Assembly (NCBI GenBank): GCA_910578455.1
Contig: CAJTQA010000009.1
Span: 1-64,000 of the forward strand
Reading direction: 5' to 3'
DNA length: 64,000 nucleotides
Source: an uncultured Dorea sp.
Lineage (GTDB): Bacteria; Bacillota; Clostridia; Lachnospirales; Lachnospiraceae
The position numbers and the translations under genes were made by a program. Positions 33,810-42,478 of the stretch are shown piece by piece. Numbering within the stretch: the first letter of the stretch is position 1; each line of letters opens with the position of its first letter. The notes beneath the pieces were generated by a model. It made no database searches, was not told the origin of the DNA, and saw nothing but the letters and a program-made list of their open reading frames with translations.

Positions 33810-34736
33810 ATGGCAGGAGTATTTGTACTTGGGAGCCTGAATGTGGATACAAGCTATTATCTGCAAAAACTTCCAGAACCGGGCATGACAGTGCCAGCAG
33901 GAAAACGCGAAAAAGCGGCGGGAGGGAAAGGTCTGAACCAGGCGGCAGCGGCGTGCATTACAGGTGCAGCGGTAAGCCTTATCGGGGCGGTGGGAGGAGA
34001 TGATAACGGGCGGTTTATTCTTGATGCAGTTCGGGAATATCCCATAAATACGGATTACCTTACAGAGACGGAAATGCCCACCGGAACAGCGGTGATCCTG
34101 GTGGATGAGGACGGAGCTAATATGATAGCCGTCCACGGCGGGGCAAACCGCCATGTGCCAGTGGAGGACGTATCTTTCAGAGAGGGAGACTGGCTGGCAA
34201 CGCAGCTTGAAACGGACGCATGCACGGTGAGGAGCTATTTTGAAATGGCAAAAGAAAAGGGAGCGTATACGATGCTCAACCTCTCGCCCTATGAGGTTTT
34301 AGACAAGCGGATTCTGGAGCTTACAGACCTTCTGGTAGTGAATGAGCACGAGGCGTCGCAGTTTCTTGGCGTGCAGATACGCTGTGCAGACCAGGCGCGG
34401 CAAGCAGGCAGGGCAATGAGCCTCAGGGGAATTAAAAACGCGGTGATAACCCTTGGAAGTGACGGCGCAGTTGTGCTCGAAGGCGGGGAAAGCCGCCATA
34501 TACAGGGCAGGAGGGTTAAGGCAGTTGACACGCAGGGGGCGGGAGACGCATTTGCAGGAATACTTGCAGGAGAGCTTGCACTGGGAAAGACACTGATGGA
34601 GTCTGCGGAATATGCGAACAATGCCGCAGCAGAATGTGTGAAGGTTTACGGGTCTACGCTGGTAAGCCTAAGGGAGCTTGAAAACAGAAAAGCGGCAGAG
34701 AGCTCCCGGGGCGGCAGGAATGGAGGATATAGATGA
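33810..34736 (+). CDS. PfkB-family sugar kinase, ribokinase-like
   Basis: 308 residues. N-terminal VLGSLNVDTSYYLQKLPEPG, GGKGLNQAAAA, and the C-terminal PfkB signature DTQGAGDAFAGILAG with the catalytic Asp. Ribokinase is the best guess given the RbsABC-like importer and RpiB, but the PfkB family is broad. ATG 33810 gives the usual N-terminus with AAGGCGG nine bases upstream; GTG 33801 is in frame. Overlaps the next gene by 4 bases. Confidence 0.88.
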   Translation: MAGVFVLGSLNVDTSYYLQKLPEPGMTVPAGKREKAAGGKGLNQAAAACITGAAVSLIGAVGGDDNGRFILDAVREYPINTDYLTETEMPTGTAVILVDEDGANMIAVHGGANRHVPVEDVSFREGDWLATQLETDACTVRSYFEMAKEKGAYTMLNLSPYEVLDKRILELTDLLVVNEHEASQFLGVQIRCADQARQAGRAMSLRGIKNAVITLGSDGAVVLEGGESRHIQGRRVKAVDTQGAGDAFAGILAGELALGKTLMESAEYANNAAAECVKVYGSTLVSLRELENRKAAESSRGGRNGGYR

Positions 34737-35821
34737 AAAAGAGAGAATTGCTTTGGCGGCTTGACGAGAACCGAATCCCGTATGCGATACTGAAGATTTC
34801 CGAAAACACGCGAATTGTTGCCGTGGAGCGCGGGGGAAGAGTGTTCGGGCCCTTTCGCGGGGAAGATGCAGAAGGACTATTCTGGGTTTCGGAGAAGCTT
34901 AAAGATGCAGGGCAGGCATCGGAGCTTTTCGGAGGCAGCGATTGGAACGTGGGCGGCGACAGGCTGTGGTTTGGGCCGGAAATCCGTTACAGCGTCTGTG
35001 ACAGAAAGCGTTTCTGGGAAACGCTGCACACGCCGGAGGGGATTGACCCCGGGCATTATAAGCTAAATGCATATGAAACCCAGGCGAGGATTTGGCAGAG
35101 GCTTGAGCTGAAGAGAGCCGATGAAAAAGACGGAACGGCAAAGCTGGACGTGTCCAGAGATATTGCGGCGGCAGAAAATCCGCTGCGGGAACTTAAAGAG
35201 TACGGGAACCTGATGGAGAATGTAAGTTTTTGCGGATACAGGCAGCGCATATGCCTTGAAGGAGAGGGAGAGGCGGTGGAGGCGTGGAATCTTCTGCAAG
35301 TTAATGCAGGGGGAAATGTATACATTCCGATGTACCGCCCGGAGGCGGGAGCGGACTACTATGAGCCGGCAGCCGGATATGAGAAGGTTCTGGAAAAGGG
35401 TGTGTTATTAAGAGCCACAGGCCGCGACAGATATAAGACAGGCTATAGGGCCGCATCTGTAACAGGAAGGATCGGGTATGCCTGTGAGTGGGAGGGAACG
35501 CCGTGCCTGCTCATACGGAATTTCCCCAATGATCCGGCAGGGCTATATGAGGAAGAGCCGCCGCTTAAGCCGGGCGTGCACGGTTTTTCTGTCCATGTGT
35601 ACAATGACGGCGGCAATTCTGGCGGTTTTGCAGAGATAGAGTGTACCCTTCCGGCAGTTTTGGGGAGCAGCGGGAGAGCTAAGAGCGACGATATAATATC
35701 TACCTGGATATTTGCCGGAGACATAGAGCCGCTGGGGCAGATAGCCCGGATTCTTCTGGGAAGCGATGAAATATTCGCAGGATTTCCGGGCAAGGCGGTT
35801 ATTTCTGTTTCTCAGGCTTGA
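34733..35821 (+). CDS. Mutarotase-like protein, resembles DUF6786
   Basis: 362 residues with no signal peptide. The N-terminal GGRVFGPF followed by WVSEKL, GGDRLWFGPEIRYSV and later VNAGGNVYIPMYRP resemble the DUF6786 family, related to aldose-1-epimerase/galactose-mutarotase beta-sandwich folds. A sugar-anomer role would fit the operon, in which it is the last gene, overlapping the kinase by 4 bases. Family assignment is from memory of motifs and is moderate. Its 3' end overlaps a convergent small gene by 23 bases. Confidence 0.6.
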   Translation: MKKRELLWRLDENRIPYAILKISENTRIVAVERGGRVFGPFRGEDAEGLFWVSEKLKDAGQASELFGGSDWNVGGDRLWFGPEIRYSVCDRKRFWETLHTPEGIDPGHYKLNAYETQARIWQRLELKRADEKDGTAKLDVSRDIAAAENPLRELKEYGNLMENVSFCGYRQRICLEGEGEAVEAWNLLQVNAGGNVYIPMYRPEAGADYYEPAAGYEKVLEKGVLLRATGRDRYKTGYRAASVTGRIGYACEWEGTPCLLIRNFPNDPAGLYEEEPPLKPGVHGFSVHVYNDGGNSGGFAEIECTLPAVLGSSGRAKSDDIISTWIFAGDIEPLGQIARILLGSDEIFAGFPGKAVISVSQA

Positions 35822-36017
35822 TATTTGCGGCTCTGCCGTTTGGCGGCAGGAAATGGTATAGGTCTTCATAGGATTCAAGCTCTTCCGTAGATACCGGCTC
35901 CGAGGGAATGAGACCCGTGCAGTCCTGCATGGAGGCGGCATTGGAGAGATAGTCGTATGCGTCGATGATTTCCTGGTTTGTCTTTTCGGAGCCTTTTGTT
36001 TGTTTTTTCTGTTTCAT
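35799..36017 (-). CDS. Small unrecognised acidic protein
   Basis: 72 residues, not recognised. Lysine-rich start (MKQKKQTKGSEK), then an acidic segment EPVSTEELESYEDLYHFLPP that resembles conserved small proteins of Clostridia; soluble, no domain assigned. GAGAGG lies 11 bases before ATG 36017. It is convergent with, and overlaps, the mutarotase-like gene end by 23 bases. Confidence 0.5.
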   Translation of the reverse strand: MKQKKQTKGSEKTNQEIIDAYDYLSNAASMQDCTGLIPSEPVSTEELESYEDLYHFLPPNGRAANIKPEKQK

Positions 36018-36045
36018 GATGATCTGTACCTCTCTTGTTTTTTTG

Positions 36046-36070
36046 CGCCCGGGTAAGCCGGGCGCTTTCT
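36046..36070 (+). terminator. Hairpin downstream of the sugar operon
   Basis: GCGCCCGG and CCGGGCGC separated by GTAAG, followed by TTTCT. It lies just upstream of the small minus-strand gene and could end readthrough from the sugar operon; the T-run is short. Confidence 0.5.
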
Positions 36071-36203
36071 AATGAATAGAATCTTCAAAATAAGCAAATA
36101 TATACATGGCCGGCAAAATTATGCATGGACAGAAAAGAAAAAACAGGTTAGAATTATATGCTGTAAAAATTGTTTTTTGAGCTTAAAGAAAGAAGGATGA
36201 CAG

Positions 36204-36938
36204 ATGAAGATAGGGATAGATACCCACACACATACGCTGGTCAGCGGCCACGCTTATAATACGCTGAGGGAGATGGCGGCCATGGCTGCGGAGAAAGGTC
36301 TTGAAGGGCTGGCGGTCACGGACCATGCGCCTCAGATGCCGGGAAGCACCCATGTATATTATTTCCAGAACCTGAGAGTTGTTCCGAGGCAAATGTACGG
36401 AATCAGGCTGCTTATGGGGGTGGAGCTTAATATCATGGATGAGAATGGTACGGTTGACCTGCCGGATCATGTGATAGAGGAGCTTGACATATCCATCGCC
36501 AGCATCCACACGCCCTGCTATAAGGGAGAGGTTACGAAGGATGCGGTCACGGGGGCGTATGTAGGCGCGATGAAAAACCCCCGGGTGGATATCATCGGCC
36601 ATTCGGACGACGGGAGGTTTCCGGCAGATTATGGCATCCTTGCGAGGGCGGCAAAAGAGACAGGAACGCTCCTGGAAGTAAACAATGCGTCGTTAAGCCC
36701 TAAAGGGTTTCGGAAAAATACAAGAGAAAACGCCATAAAGATGCTGAAAGAGTGTAAGAAATACGGAGCAATGGCTGTGCTTGGAACGGACTCCCACGTG
36801 GATGTATCCATTGCGGACTACACATATGCTTTCGAGGTGCTGAAAGCGGCTGATTTCCCAGAAGAGCTGGTGGCGAATACGTCTGTCGGGAAACTGGAAA
36901 GCGTCATGAAGAGGGGCAGGCGCCGGGATAGGGGGTAA
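36204..36938 (+). CDS. PHP-domain phosphoesterase (YcdX type)
   Basis: 244 residues forming one PHP domain. Metal-binding motifs: DTHTHTLVSGHAYNT at the start, VTDHAPQMPGS, LMGVELNIMDENG, SIHTPC, GHSDDGRFP and GTDSHV. YcdX-type PHP proteins are trinuclear-zinc phosphatases of unclear natural substrate. GAAAGAAGG precedes ATG 36204. Monocistronic, with the YerC gene 103 bases downstream under its own promoter. Confidence 0.9.
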   Translation: MKIGIDTHTHTLVSGHAYNTLREMAAMAAEKGLEGLAVTDHAPQMPGSTHVYYFQNLRVVPRQMYGIRLLMGVELNIMDENGTVDLPDHVIEELDISIASIHTPCYKGEVTKDAVTGAYVGAMKNPRVDIIGHSDDGRFPADYGILARAAKETGTLLEVNNASLSPKGFRKNTRENAIKMLKECKKYGAMAVLGTDSHVDVSIADYTYAFEVLKAADFPEELVANTSVGKLESVMKRGRRRDRG

Positions 36939-36973
36939 AGAAAATTGAGAAAATTGAGAAACAGAAAAAGGTG

Positions 36974-37002
36974 TGGACTTTACGAATTTACTGTGCTAAA
37001 AT
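36974..37002 (+). promoter_or_regulatory. Promoter of the YerC-like gene
   Basis: TGGACT (36974-36979), 17-base spacer, TAAAAT (36997-37002) with a TGn extension directly upstream of the -10 box. Confidence 0.5.
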
Positions 37003-37041
37003 GGAGACAAGGCGAATTTGTATCAGAAGGAGATTGCTAAT

Positions 37042-37350
37042 ATGAGTAAGAAGATCAGGACAGAGGCAGTTGACTATCTCTTTAGTGCGATATTAAGTCT
37101 TCAGGATAAAGAAGAGTGCTACACATTTTTTGAGGATATCTGTACGATCAATGAGCTGCTATCCCTCTCCCAGAGATTTGAGGTGGCAAAGATGCTGAGA
37201 GAGCGCAGGACATATCTTGAGATTGCGGAAAAGACGGGGGCATCCACGGCGACTATAAGCAGGGTGAATCGTTCCCTGAATTATGGGAATGACGGGTATG
37301 ACATGGTATTTGAAAGGATTGATGGCGGCGGAACGGGCGCAGAACAGTAA
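37042..37350 (+). CDS. YerC/YecD TrpR-related regulator
   Basis: 102 residues: SKKIRTEAVDYLFSAILSL, INELLSLSQRFEVAKML and the Trp-repressor-type HTH RTYLEIAEKTGASTATISRVNRSL. Matches the TrpR-like YerC/YecD family of Firmicutes, whose targets are not settled. ATG 37042 follows AGAAGGAG; the frame is open from 37018. A strong terminator follows. Confidence 0.92.
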   Translation: MSKKIRTEAVDYLFSAILSLQDKEECYTFFEDICTINELLSLSQRFEVAKMLRERRTYLEIAEKTGASTATISRVNRSLNYGNDGYDMVFERIDGGGTGAEQ

Positions 37351-37359
37351 GACATAGCA

Positions 37360-37394
37360 GAAGAGATAAGGCATGCCTTATCTCTTCTTTTTTT
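37360..37394 (+). terminator. Terminator of the YerC-like gene
   Basis: A perfect 28-base palindrome (37360-37387, GAAGAGATAAGGCA and its complement) followed by seven T. The stop codon of the convergent DUF1836 gene lies inside the right arm. Confidence 0.9.
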
Positions 37395-37995
37395 CGTTCT
37401 TGCCGTCCGCATCTCCAAATTCGTCAATTAACTTCTGCATCAGCAGTTTTTTTACATACACGTCAAAGCTCAGGCTGCATATAAATGCAAAGAGCTGCAG
37501 GTAATCCTGCTCTTCTTCCGGGGCGTCTTTAAAGCTCTCGCCAGCTCCGTTGAAAGACTTTACGATATCTTTTACGACGGAATCGATGCGGGAGTGCTCC
37601 AGATTCATAACTTCTGTATAGATGGCGGTCAGGTCCATCCCATCCTCATTTCCAAAGTGATGTCCGGTAACAGGCGATAAAAGCGTCTCAATGTCCTTGA
37701 TTGACAGGATGTTTTTGAAATAGTAGATAAAGATCATCACCAGGACATGCTCTTTTGAATATTTTTTCTTTACGGGAGGGGGGAGAAGGTTATTCTTGGC
37801 ATAATTGTTGATCATCGTCTTTGTCAGCACCTTGTCGTCTTCATAGCGCTTGCTGGACTGGAGATGGCTGTCCATGAATGTAGTGACCTGATCCATATAC
37901 AGGTCAATGTTTGGAATATCCTCCGGCTTTACATAACTAATATCTGAAATATTTGCAAGAATGCTTTTCAGCAGATTCTTTGTGTCTATTGTCAT
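37378..37995 (-). CDS. DUF1836 protein, probable HTH regulator
   Basis: 205 residues. The N-terminal half matches DUF1836: IPNIDLYMDQVTTFMD, KTMINNYAKNNLLPPPVKKKYS (MerR-like winged helix) and VLVMIFIYYFKNILSIKDIETLL. Function unknown, presumed DNA binding; occurs almost only in Firmicutes. A GAGGTGATG start region lies upstream of ATG 37995. It is convergent with the YerC gene. Confidence 0.85.
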   Translation of the reverse strand: MTIDTKNLLKSILANISDISYVKPEDIPNIDLYMDQVTTFMDSHLQSSKRYEDDKVLTKTMINNYAKNNLLPPPVKKKYSKEHVLVMIFIYYFKNILSIKDIETLLSPVTGHHFGNEDGMDLTAIYTEVMNLEHSRIDSVVKDIVKSFNGAGESFKDAPEEEQDYLQLFAFICSLSFDVYVKKLLMQKLIDEFGDADGKNEKKKR

Positions 37996-38096
37996 ATCAT
38001 CATCACCTCAATGCAACTATTATATAGTAATGAAAACCAGATGACAACAGAAAAATGGCATTATGTGAAAAGAATATGAACAATTATGAACCAGGG

Positions 38097-38125
38097 TTGA
38101 CATATAAAGGATGAAATTATAAAAT
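38097..38125 (+). promoter_or_regulatory. Sigma-A promoter of the marR-exporter operon
   Basis: TTGACA (38097-38102), 17-base spacer, TAAAAT (38120-38125). The expected transcription start falls at the beginning of the repeat cluster described next. Confidence 0.8.
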
Positions 38126-38136
38126 ATAGTTCGTCG

Positions 38137-38206
38137 TCGAATAGTTCGATTGAAAACAATTCGATATTAAACTGTTCTGGAATGGACAATTCGGGAACGG
38201 ATAAAT
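38137..38206. promoter_or_regulatory. Cluster of TTCGA-type repeats, MarR operator candidate
   Basis: TCGAA-TAG-TTCGA (38137-38149) is a perfect 5-3-5 inverted repeat just after the transcription start. Further related boxes follow: CAATTCGAT, ACTGTTCTG and CAATTCGGG. Position and repetition suggest binding of the MarR protein encoded directly downstream. Confidence 0.5.
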
Positions 38207-38230
38207 ATTTGACAGAAAGAAGGTGCGGCC

Positions 38231-38728
38231 GTGAGAACCAAAAAAAGAGCCGTGGGTCAGGAGATACACAGGCTCCATCAGATCGTTTCAAAATATCTGG
38301 CACATAACGCCAAAAGGAGCGGTATTGACGAGATCACTATGATGCATGGATGGATTCTGCGTTACCTGTATGAGAACAGGGAAAAGGAAGTGTTTCAGAA
38401 AGACATTGAGAAGACATTTTCGATTGGCAGATCTACCGTTACCAACCTGATTCAGATCTTAGAGAAGAAAGAGTATATCCGGAGGGAAGCTGTAGAGCGT
38501 GATGCGAGGCTTAAGAGAGTGTTCCTGACAGAAAAAGGCATAAGGAATAATGAGATGCTAAGGCAGATGTTTGACCGGATGAATGAGGTTTTGGAAAAGG
38601 ACATCAGCGGGGAGGAGCTGGAGATATTTTTCCGGGTGTGCGGCAAGATCCACGCGAACCTGGAAAGAGAGAACATCAGGTGCAAAGAAGGAGGGATAGA
38701 ATGCTGCGAAGAATTTTGCAGGAAGTAA
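38231..38728 (+). CDS. MarR-family transcriptional regulator
   Basis: 165-residue winged-helix protein: QIVSKYLAHNAKRSGID, YENREKEVFQKDIEKTFSIGRSTVTNLIQILEKKEYI and RDARLKRVFLTEKG. Ends with a Cys-rich tail (RCKEGGIECCEEFCRK) that could respond to thiol stress or metal. GTG 38231 follows AAGGTG. It overlaps the first exporter gene by 28 bases and most likely represses the operon. Confidence 0.92.
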   Translation: MRTKKRAVGQEIHRLHQIVSKYLAHNAKRSGIDEITMMHGWILRYLYENREKEVFQKDIEKTFSIGRSTVTNLIQILEKKEYIRREAVERDARLKRVFLTEKGIRNNEMLRQMFDRMNEVLEKDISGEELEIFFRVCGKIHANLERENIRCKEGGIECCEEFCRK

Positions 38729-40449
38729 AAGAATATAAGGCGGCATCCATAGCGACGCCGGTCTATATGATACTGGAAGTGGCAATGGAGATGGTAATAC
38801 CGTATCTCATGGCATCTATCATTGATGAGGGCGTGAATGCGGGGAACATGGCGCATATCTACAAAGTTGGGTCGGTCATGATCGCCGCGGCGCTCTTGGG
38901 CCTGCTTGCCGGGATGCTAGGCGGGCGGTACGGCGCAAAGGCATCCACCGGCCTGGCGAAAAACTTAAGGGAGGCAATGTTTAACAACATTCAGACCTAC
39001 TCATTTGCCAATATTGACAAATTCAGCACGGCGGGGCTGGTTACCCGCCTGACGACAGATGTTACCAATGTACAGATGGCATACCAGATGACCCTTCGGA
39101 TGTTTATGAGGGCTCCCGCAAGTCTTCTGTGCGCCATGGCCATAGCATTTACGATCAATGCCAGGCTTGCAAGTGTTTATCTTGCGGCAGTGCTTATATT
39201 GGGCGTGATCCTGTTTTTTATTATCCGCCATGCCACCAAATATTTTATGATGGCATTTCCTAAATACGACGAGCTGAATGCGTCCGTGCAGGAGAATGTA
39301 TCGGCAATCCGGGTAGTGAAAGCGTATGTCCGTGAAGGGGAGGAGACAGACAAATTCAAAAAGGCGAGCCAGAATATCTACAATATCTTTGTAAAGGCAG
39401 AGTGCAATGTGATCGTGAACGCGCCGCTGATGCAGCTTACCGTATACTCATGCATCCTTCTTATCAGCTGGATCGGGGCAAAGATGATCGTGTCATCAGA
39501 GCTTACGACAGGTGAGATGATGAGCCTTCTTGCATACTGCATGAACATCTTGATGAGCCTTATGATGCTGTCTATGGTATTTGTCATGATATCCATGAGT
39601 ACGGCCAGCGTCCGGCGTATCGGGGAAGTGTTGTGTGAGGAAAGCACGATTCAGAATCCTGAGCATCCGGTGACGGAAGTGAAGGACGGAAATGTAGAGT
39701 TCAGGAACGTATCGTTTTCCTATAAAAAGGACAGTGACGAGCCGGTGCTTAAGGAGATCAACCTGAAAGTGCGTTCCGGTGAGACGGTGGGGATCATCGG
39801 AGGGACCGGAAGCGCGAAAAGCAGCCTGGTGAGCCTCATAAGCCGCCTTTATGACGCGGAGTCCGGGGAGGTGCTGGTGGGAGGCGTAAATGTAAAGGAT
39901 TATGATTTGGAAGTGCTGAGAAACCAGGTTGCTGTCGTACTGCAGAACAATGTGCTGTTCTCCGGAACGATTCTGGAAAATCTCCGGTGGGGTGATGAAA
40001 ACGCCACAGACGAGGAGTGCGCGGCAGCGTGCAGGCTGGCATGTGCAGATGAATTCATCCGTAAATTCCCGGAAGGGTACAACACTTATATCGAGCAGGG
40101 AGGCAGCAACGTGTCAGGAGGGCAGAAACAGAGGCTGTGTATTGCGAGAGCGCTCCTTAAGAAACCGAAGGTGCTGATACTTGATGACAGCACCAGCGCG
40201 GTAGATACGGCGACAGATGCCAGGATACGCAGGGCGTTCCGGGAGGAGATACCGGATACGACGAAATTTATCATTGCCCAGAGGATCTCCAGCGTGCAGG
40301 ATGCGGACCGCATTATTGTCATGGAGGAAGGGAAGGTGCACGGATTTGGGACTCATGAAGAGCTCCTTGAAAATAATGAGATCTACCGCGAGGTATACGA
40401 GTCGCAGACCCAGGGCGGCGGTGATTTTGATGAGAAGGCGGGTGAGTAG
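38701..40449 (+). CDS. Heterodimeric ABC exporter subunit with degenerate ATP site
   Basis: 582 residues: six membrane segments (to about 310) and one nucleotide-binding domain. Walker A is GGTGSAKS, signature VSGGQ, but Walker B ends in LILDDS (Asp instead of the catalytic Glu) and the H-loop is IIAQRIS (Gln for His). This is the non-catalytic half of a BmrCD/TM287-288-type multidrug exporter. ATG 38701 follows AGGAGGG and overlaps marR by 28 bases. Its partner starts 3 bases after its stop. Confidence 0.93.
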   Translation: MLRRILQEVKEYKAASIATPVYMILEVAMEMVIPYLMASIIDEGVNAGNMAHIYKVGSVMIAAALLGLLAGMLGGRYGAKASTGLAKNLREAMFNNIQTYSFANIDKFSTAGLVTRLTTDVTNVQMAYQMTLRMFMRAPASLLCAMAIAFTINARLASVYLAAVLILGVILFFIIRHATKYFMMAFPKYDELNASVQENVSAIRVVKAYVREGEETDKFKKASQNIYNIFVKAECNVIVNAPLMQLTVYSCILLISWIGAKMIVSSELTTGEMMSLLAYCMNILMSLMMLSMVFVMISMSTASVRRIGEVLCEESTIQNPEHPVTEVKDGNVEFRNVSFSYKKDSDEPVLKEINLKVRSGETVGIIGGTGSAKSSLVSLISRLYDAESGEVLVGGVNVKDYDLEVLRNQVAVVLQNNVLFSGTILENLRWGDENATDEECAAACRLACADEFIRKFPEGYNTYIEQGGSNVSGGQKQRLCIARALLKKPKVLILDDSTSAVDTATDARIRRAFREEIPDTTKFIIAQRISSVQDADRIIVMEEGKVHGFGTHEELLENNEIYREVYESQTQGGGDFDEKAGE

Positions 40450-40452
40450 AAG

Positions 40453-42375
40453 ATGGGAGAGAATAAAGGAAGGACAATGCCAAGAGGGCACATGCCCAGA
40501 GGAATGAAACCGAATGTGGAGAATCCGGGAAAGATATTGAAACGCCTGATGGGATATGTCTTTTCCCGCTATGGGATTCCGTATGTGATGGTGATCGTGC
40601 TTATCTTTGCCGGGGTGCTTGCCAATGTGCAGGGAACGCTGTTTATGCAGAAATTGATTGATGATTATATCACGCCGTTCCTCCTGACGGATCAGCCGGA
40701 TTTTGGCCCCCTTGCACGCGCTATCGGAAGAGTGGCCATGTTTTATGGGGTCGGAGTGGTATCCGTCTACGCATATAACCGGATTATGGTAACGGTAACA
40801 CAAGGAACCCAGAGGGCGCTCAGGAATGAGCTTTTTGAGCATATGCAGCGGCTTCCGGTGAAATATTTTGACACACATGCACATGGAGATATCATGTCGG
40901 TCTATACAAACGACATTGACACCTTAAGGCAGATGATAAGCCAGAGCATCCCGCAGATCATCAACAGCGGGGTGACGATTGTCAGCGTGTTTGTCAGCAT
41001 GCTGATTTTAAATGTGCCGCTTACTGCCGTGACCCTTGTCATGGTGGGGATTATGGTGCTGTGCACGAAACAGGCGGCTTCCCGGAGCGGAAAATATTTT
41101 GTGGAGCAGCAGAAGAATCTGGGCGCCCTGAACGGGCACATCGAGGAGATGGTGAACGGGCAGAAGGTTGTAAAGGTATTCTGCCACGAGGAAGAAAGCA
41201 AGAAAGAATTCCGGGAACTGAATGACAGGCTTTTTGCCAGCGCAGACAAGGCGAATACTTATGTTAATTTTCTCGGGCCCATCAATACACAGCTGGGAAA
41301 CGTAAGCTATGTAGTCTGCGCCATCGTGGGGGGAGCGCTTGCGCTTGGAAATGTAGGCGGCTTTACCCTGGGCGGGCTTGCAAGCTTTCTGACTTTCAAT
41401 AAGAGTTTCAGCATGCCGATCAACCAGATCAGCCAGCAGCTAAATGCGGTGGTGATGGCAATGGCAGGCGCGGACCGAATCTTTAAGCTGTTGGACGAAG
41501 AGGCGGAGGCCGACAACGGATATGTGACGCTTGTAAATGTGCGGGAAGAAGGCGGGAAACTTATCGAGAGTGCAGAGCGCACCGGCCGCTGGGCGTGGAA
41601 ACATGTCCATCAGGCGGACAGAAGCGTAGACTATGTGGAAGTAAAAGGAGACGTAGTTTTTGACGGGGTGGACTTTGGGTATAACGATGAAAAGATCGTC
41701 CTCCATGATGTGAAACTGTTTGCGGAGCCGGGGCAGAAGATTGCCTTTGTAGGCTCCACCGGGGCGGGAAAGACGACGATCACCAATCTGATCAACCGTT
41801 TTTACGATATACAGGACGGAAAGATCCGCTATGACGGAATCAACGTCAATAAGATTAAAAAGGCGGATCTGAGAAGGTCTCTGGGGATTGTCCTGCAGGA
41901 CACCCACCTGTTTACCGGCACGGTGAAAGAAAATATCCGGTTCGGAAAGCTGGATGCTACGGACGGGGAAGTGGTGGCGGCGGCAAAACTTGCCAATGCG
42001 GACGGTTTTATACGGAGGCTCCCCAATGGGTATGACACGATGCTGACCGGGGACGGGGCAAACCTAAGCCAGGGCCAGAGGCAGCTCCTTGCCATTGCCC
42101 GGGCAGCAGTGGCAGACCCTCCGGTGCTCATCTTAGACGAGGCGACAAGCTCCATCGATACGAGGACAGAGCGTATCGTACAGGACGGCATGGATAAGCT
42201 GATGAAGGGCAGGACTACCTTTGTGATCGCCCACAGGCTGTCCACGGTACGCAACTCGGACTGCATCATGGTATTGGAACAGGGAAGGATCATCGAGAGG
42301 GGAACCCATGAACAGCTGATCGAGGAGAAAGGGAAATATTATCAGCTTTACACAGGGAACGCGGTCGGCGCATAG
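40453..42375 (+). CDS. Heterodimeric ABC exporter subunit with catalytic ATP site
   Basis: 640 residues: six membrane segments, a 30-residue insert before the ATPase domain (RWAWKHVHQADRSVDY), then Walker A GSTGAGKTT, signature LSQGQ, Walker B LILDEATSS and H-loop VIAHRLS. The consensus Glu and His are kept here, whereas its signature is altered; this complements the partner so that only one composite site is competent. Substrate unknown, probably drugs or lipids. An extended -10 (TGG TACAAT, 42429-42437) follows before pcrA. Confidence 0.94.
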   Translation: MGENKGRTMPRGHMPRGMKPNVENPGKILKRLMGYVFSRYGIPYVMVIVLIFAGVLANVQGTLFMQKLIDDYITPFLLTDQPDFGPLARAIGRVAMFYGVGVVSVYAYNRIMVTVTQGTQRALRNELFEHMQRLPVKYFDTHAHGDIMSVYTNDIDTLRQMISQSIPQIINSGVTIVSVFVSMLILNVPLTAVTLVMVGIMVLCTKQAASRSGKYFVEQQKNLGALNGHIEEMVNGQKVVKVFCHEEESKKEFRELNDRLFASADKANTYVNFLGPINTQLGNVSYVVCAIVGGALALGNVGGFTLGGLASFLTFNKSFSMPINQISQQLNAVVMAMAGADRIFKLLDEEAEADNGYVTLVNVREEGGKLIESAERTGRWAWKHVHQADRSVDYVEVKGDVVFDGVDFGYNDEKIVLHDVKLFAEPGQKIAFVGSTGAGKTTITNLINRFYDIQDGKIRYDGINVNKIKKADLRRSLGIVLQDTHLFTGTVKENIRFGKLDATDGEVVAAAKLANADGFIRRLPNGYDTMLTGDGANLSQGQRQLLAIARAAVADPPVLILDEATSSIDTRTERIVQDGMDKLMKGRTTFVIAHRLSTVRNSDCIMVLEQGRIIERGTHEQLIEEKGKYYQLYTGNAVGA

Positions 42376-42478
42376 CGAGGATGACAGAAAGGATGATGAA
42401 AAAAGGCAATGTGCTGCGGCGGATTTTGTGGTACAATAGAAAAAGCCGGCAGTTAATGCCGAATGAATGAGAAAGGAA

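Noticed and set aside
38061..38303. 80-codon minus-strand frame across the marR promoter
   Set aside because: Covers the promoter and operator repeats and the start of marR; no RBS.
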